A DNA stretch of 5,754 nucleotides from Actinomycetota bacterium (GTDB taxonomy: Bacteria; Actinomycetota; Humimicrobiia; Humimicrobiales; Humimicrobiaceae): positions 1-5,754 of the forward strand of contig JAQVHC010000081.1 in the NCBI GenBank assembly GCA_028696435.1, given 5' to 3'. The notes beneath the pieces are model-generated. The model did not search any database. It was not told where the DNA came from and saw only the letters and a program-made list of their open reading frames with translations. How positions within the stretch are numbered: position 1 is the first letter of the stretch; each line of letters begins with the position of its first letter. The translations under genes were made by a program, and so were the position numbers. Positions 5,713 through 5,754 of the stretch are shown piece by piece.

Positions 5713-5754
5713 AGATTATACTTCTAATAATGAATGTAAAAATATTAACATAAA

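Noticed and set aside
5715..5720. TATAAT on the minus strand just before the TPR gene start
   Set aside because: It would start transcription inside the second codon of the gene, and no -35 box lies at 16-18 bp; likely coincidence.

Overview
This is an AT-rich bacterial window (about one third G+C by eye). It holds six protein-coding genes, one riboswitch and several well-formed promoters and intrinsic terminators. Consensus-like sigma-70 boxes, purine-rich Shine-Dalgarno sites, a transcription-terminating FMN riboswitch and a Thermotoga/Desulfovibrio-style [4Fe-4S] ferredoxin point to a low-GC, probably anaerobic bacterium such as a Clostridia-, Halanaerobiales- or Atribacterota-like lineage. 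That placement is inference; no rRNA or other phylogenetic marker is present.

Left edge (1-318, minus strand): a promoter, an FMN (RFN) riboswitch aptamer and an intrinsic terminator form a complete leader. The regulated gene, probably for riboflavin synthesis or uptake, lies off the left end. Divergent from it, on the plus strand, is rpe (ribulose-phosphate 3-epimerase), with an extended -10 promoter. After a gap of 83 bases comes an exported beta-solenoid (bactofilin-like repeat) protein with a polytopic membrane C-terminus. A strong hairpin at about 2598-2640 ends this unit and also serves the convergent ferredoxin gene.

Middle (2663-3226): a small minus-strand ferredoxin gene has a near-consensus promoter. 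It is divergent from a plus-strand promoter whose leader carries a perfect 12-bp direct repeat. That leader feeds an alkyladenine DNA glycosylase (AAG/MPG family). Its conserved N-terminal residues are encoded upstream of the first standard start codon, so the gene uses an unusual start, has a frameshift, or is misread.

Right (3844-5712): an unrecognised 142-residue helical protein follows the glycosylase. It is convergent with a 465-residue minus-strand membrane protein that has three N-terminal membrane helices, a TPR array and a C-terminal beta domain.

Most of the content is housekeeping or envelope-related. I see no mobile element, CRISPR array, RNA gene or defence system. The points most worth a second look are the glycosylase start, the exported bactofilin-like fusion, the TPR protein with its C-terminal beta module, and the juxtaposition of rpe with an FMN-controlled unit.
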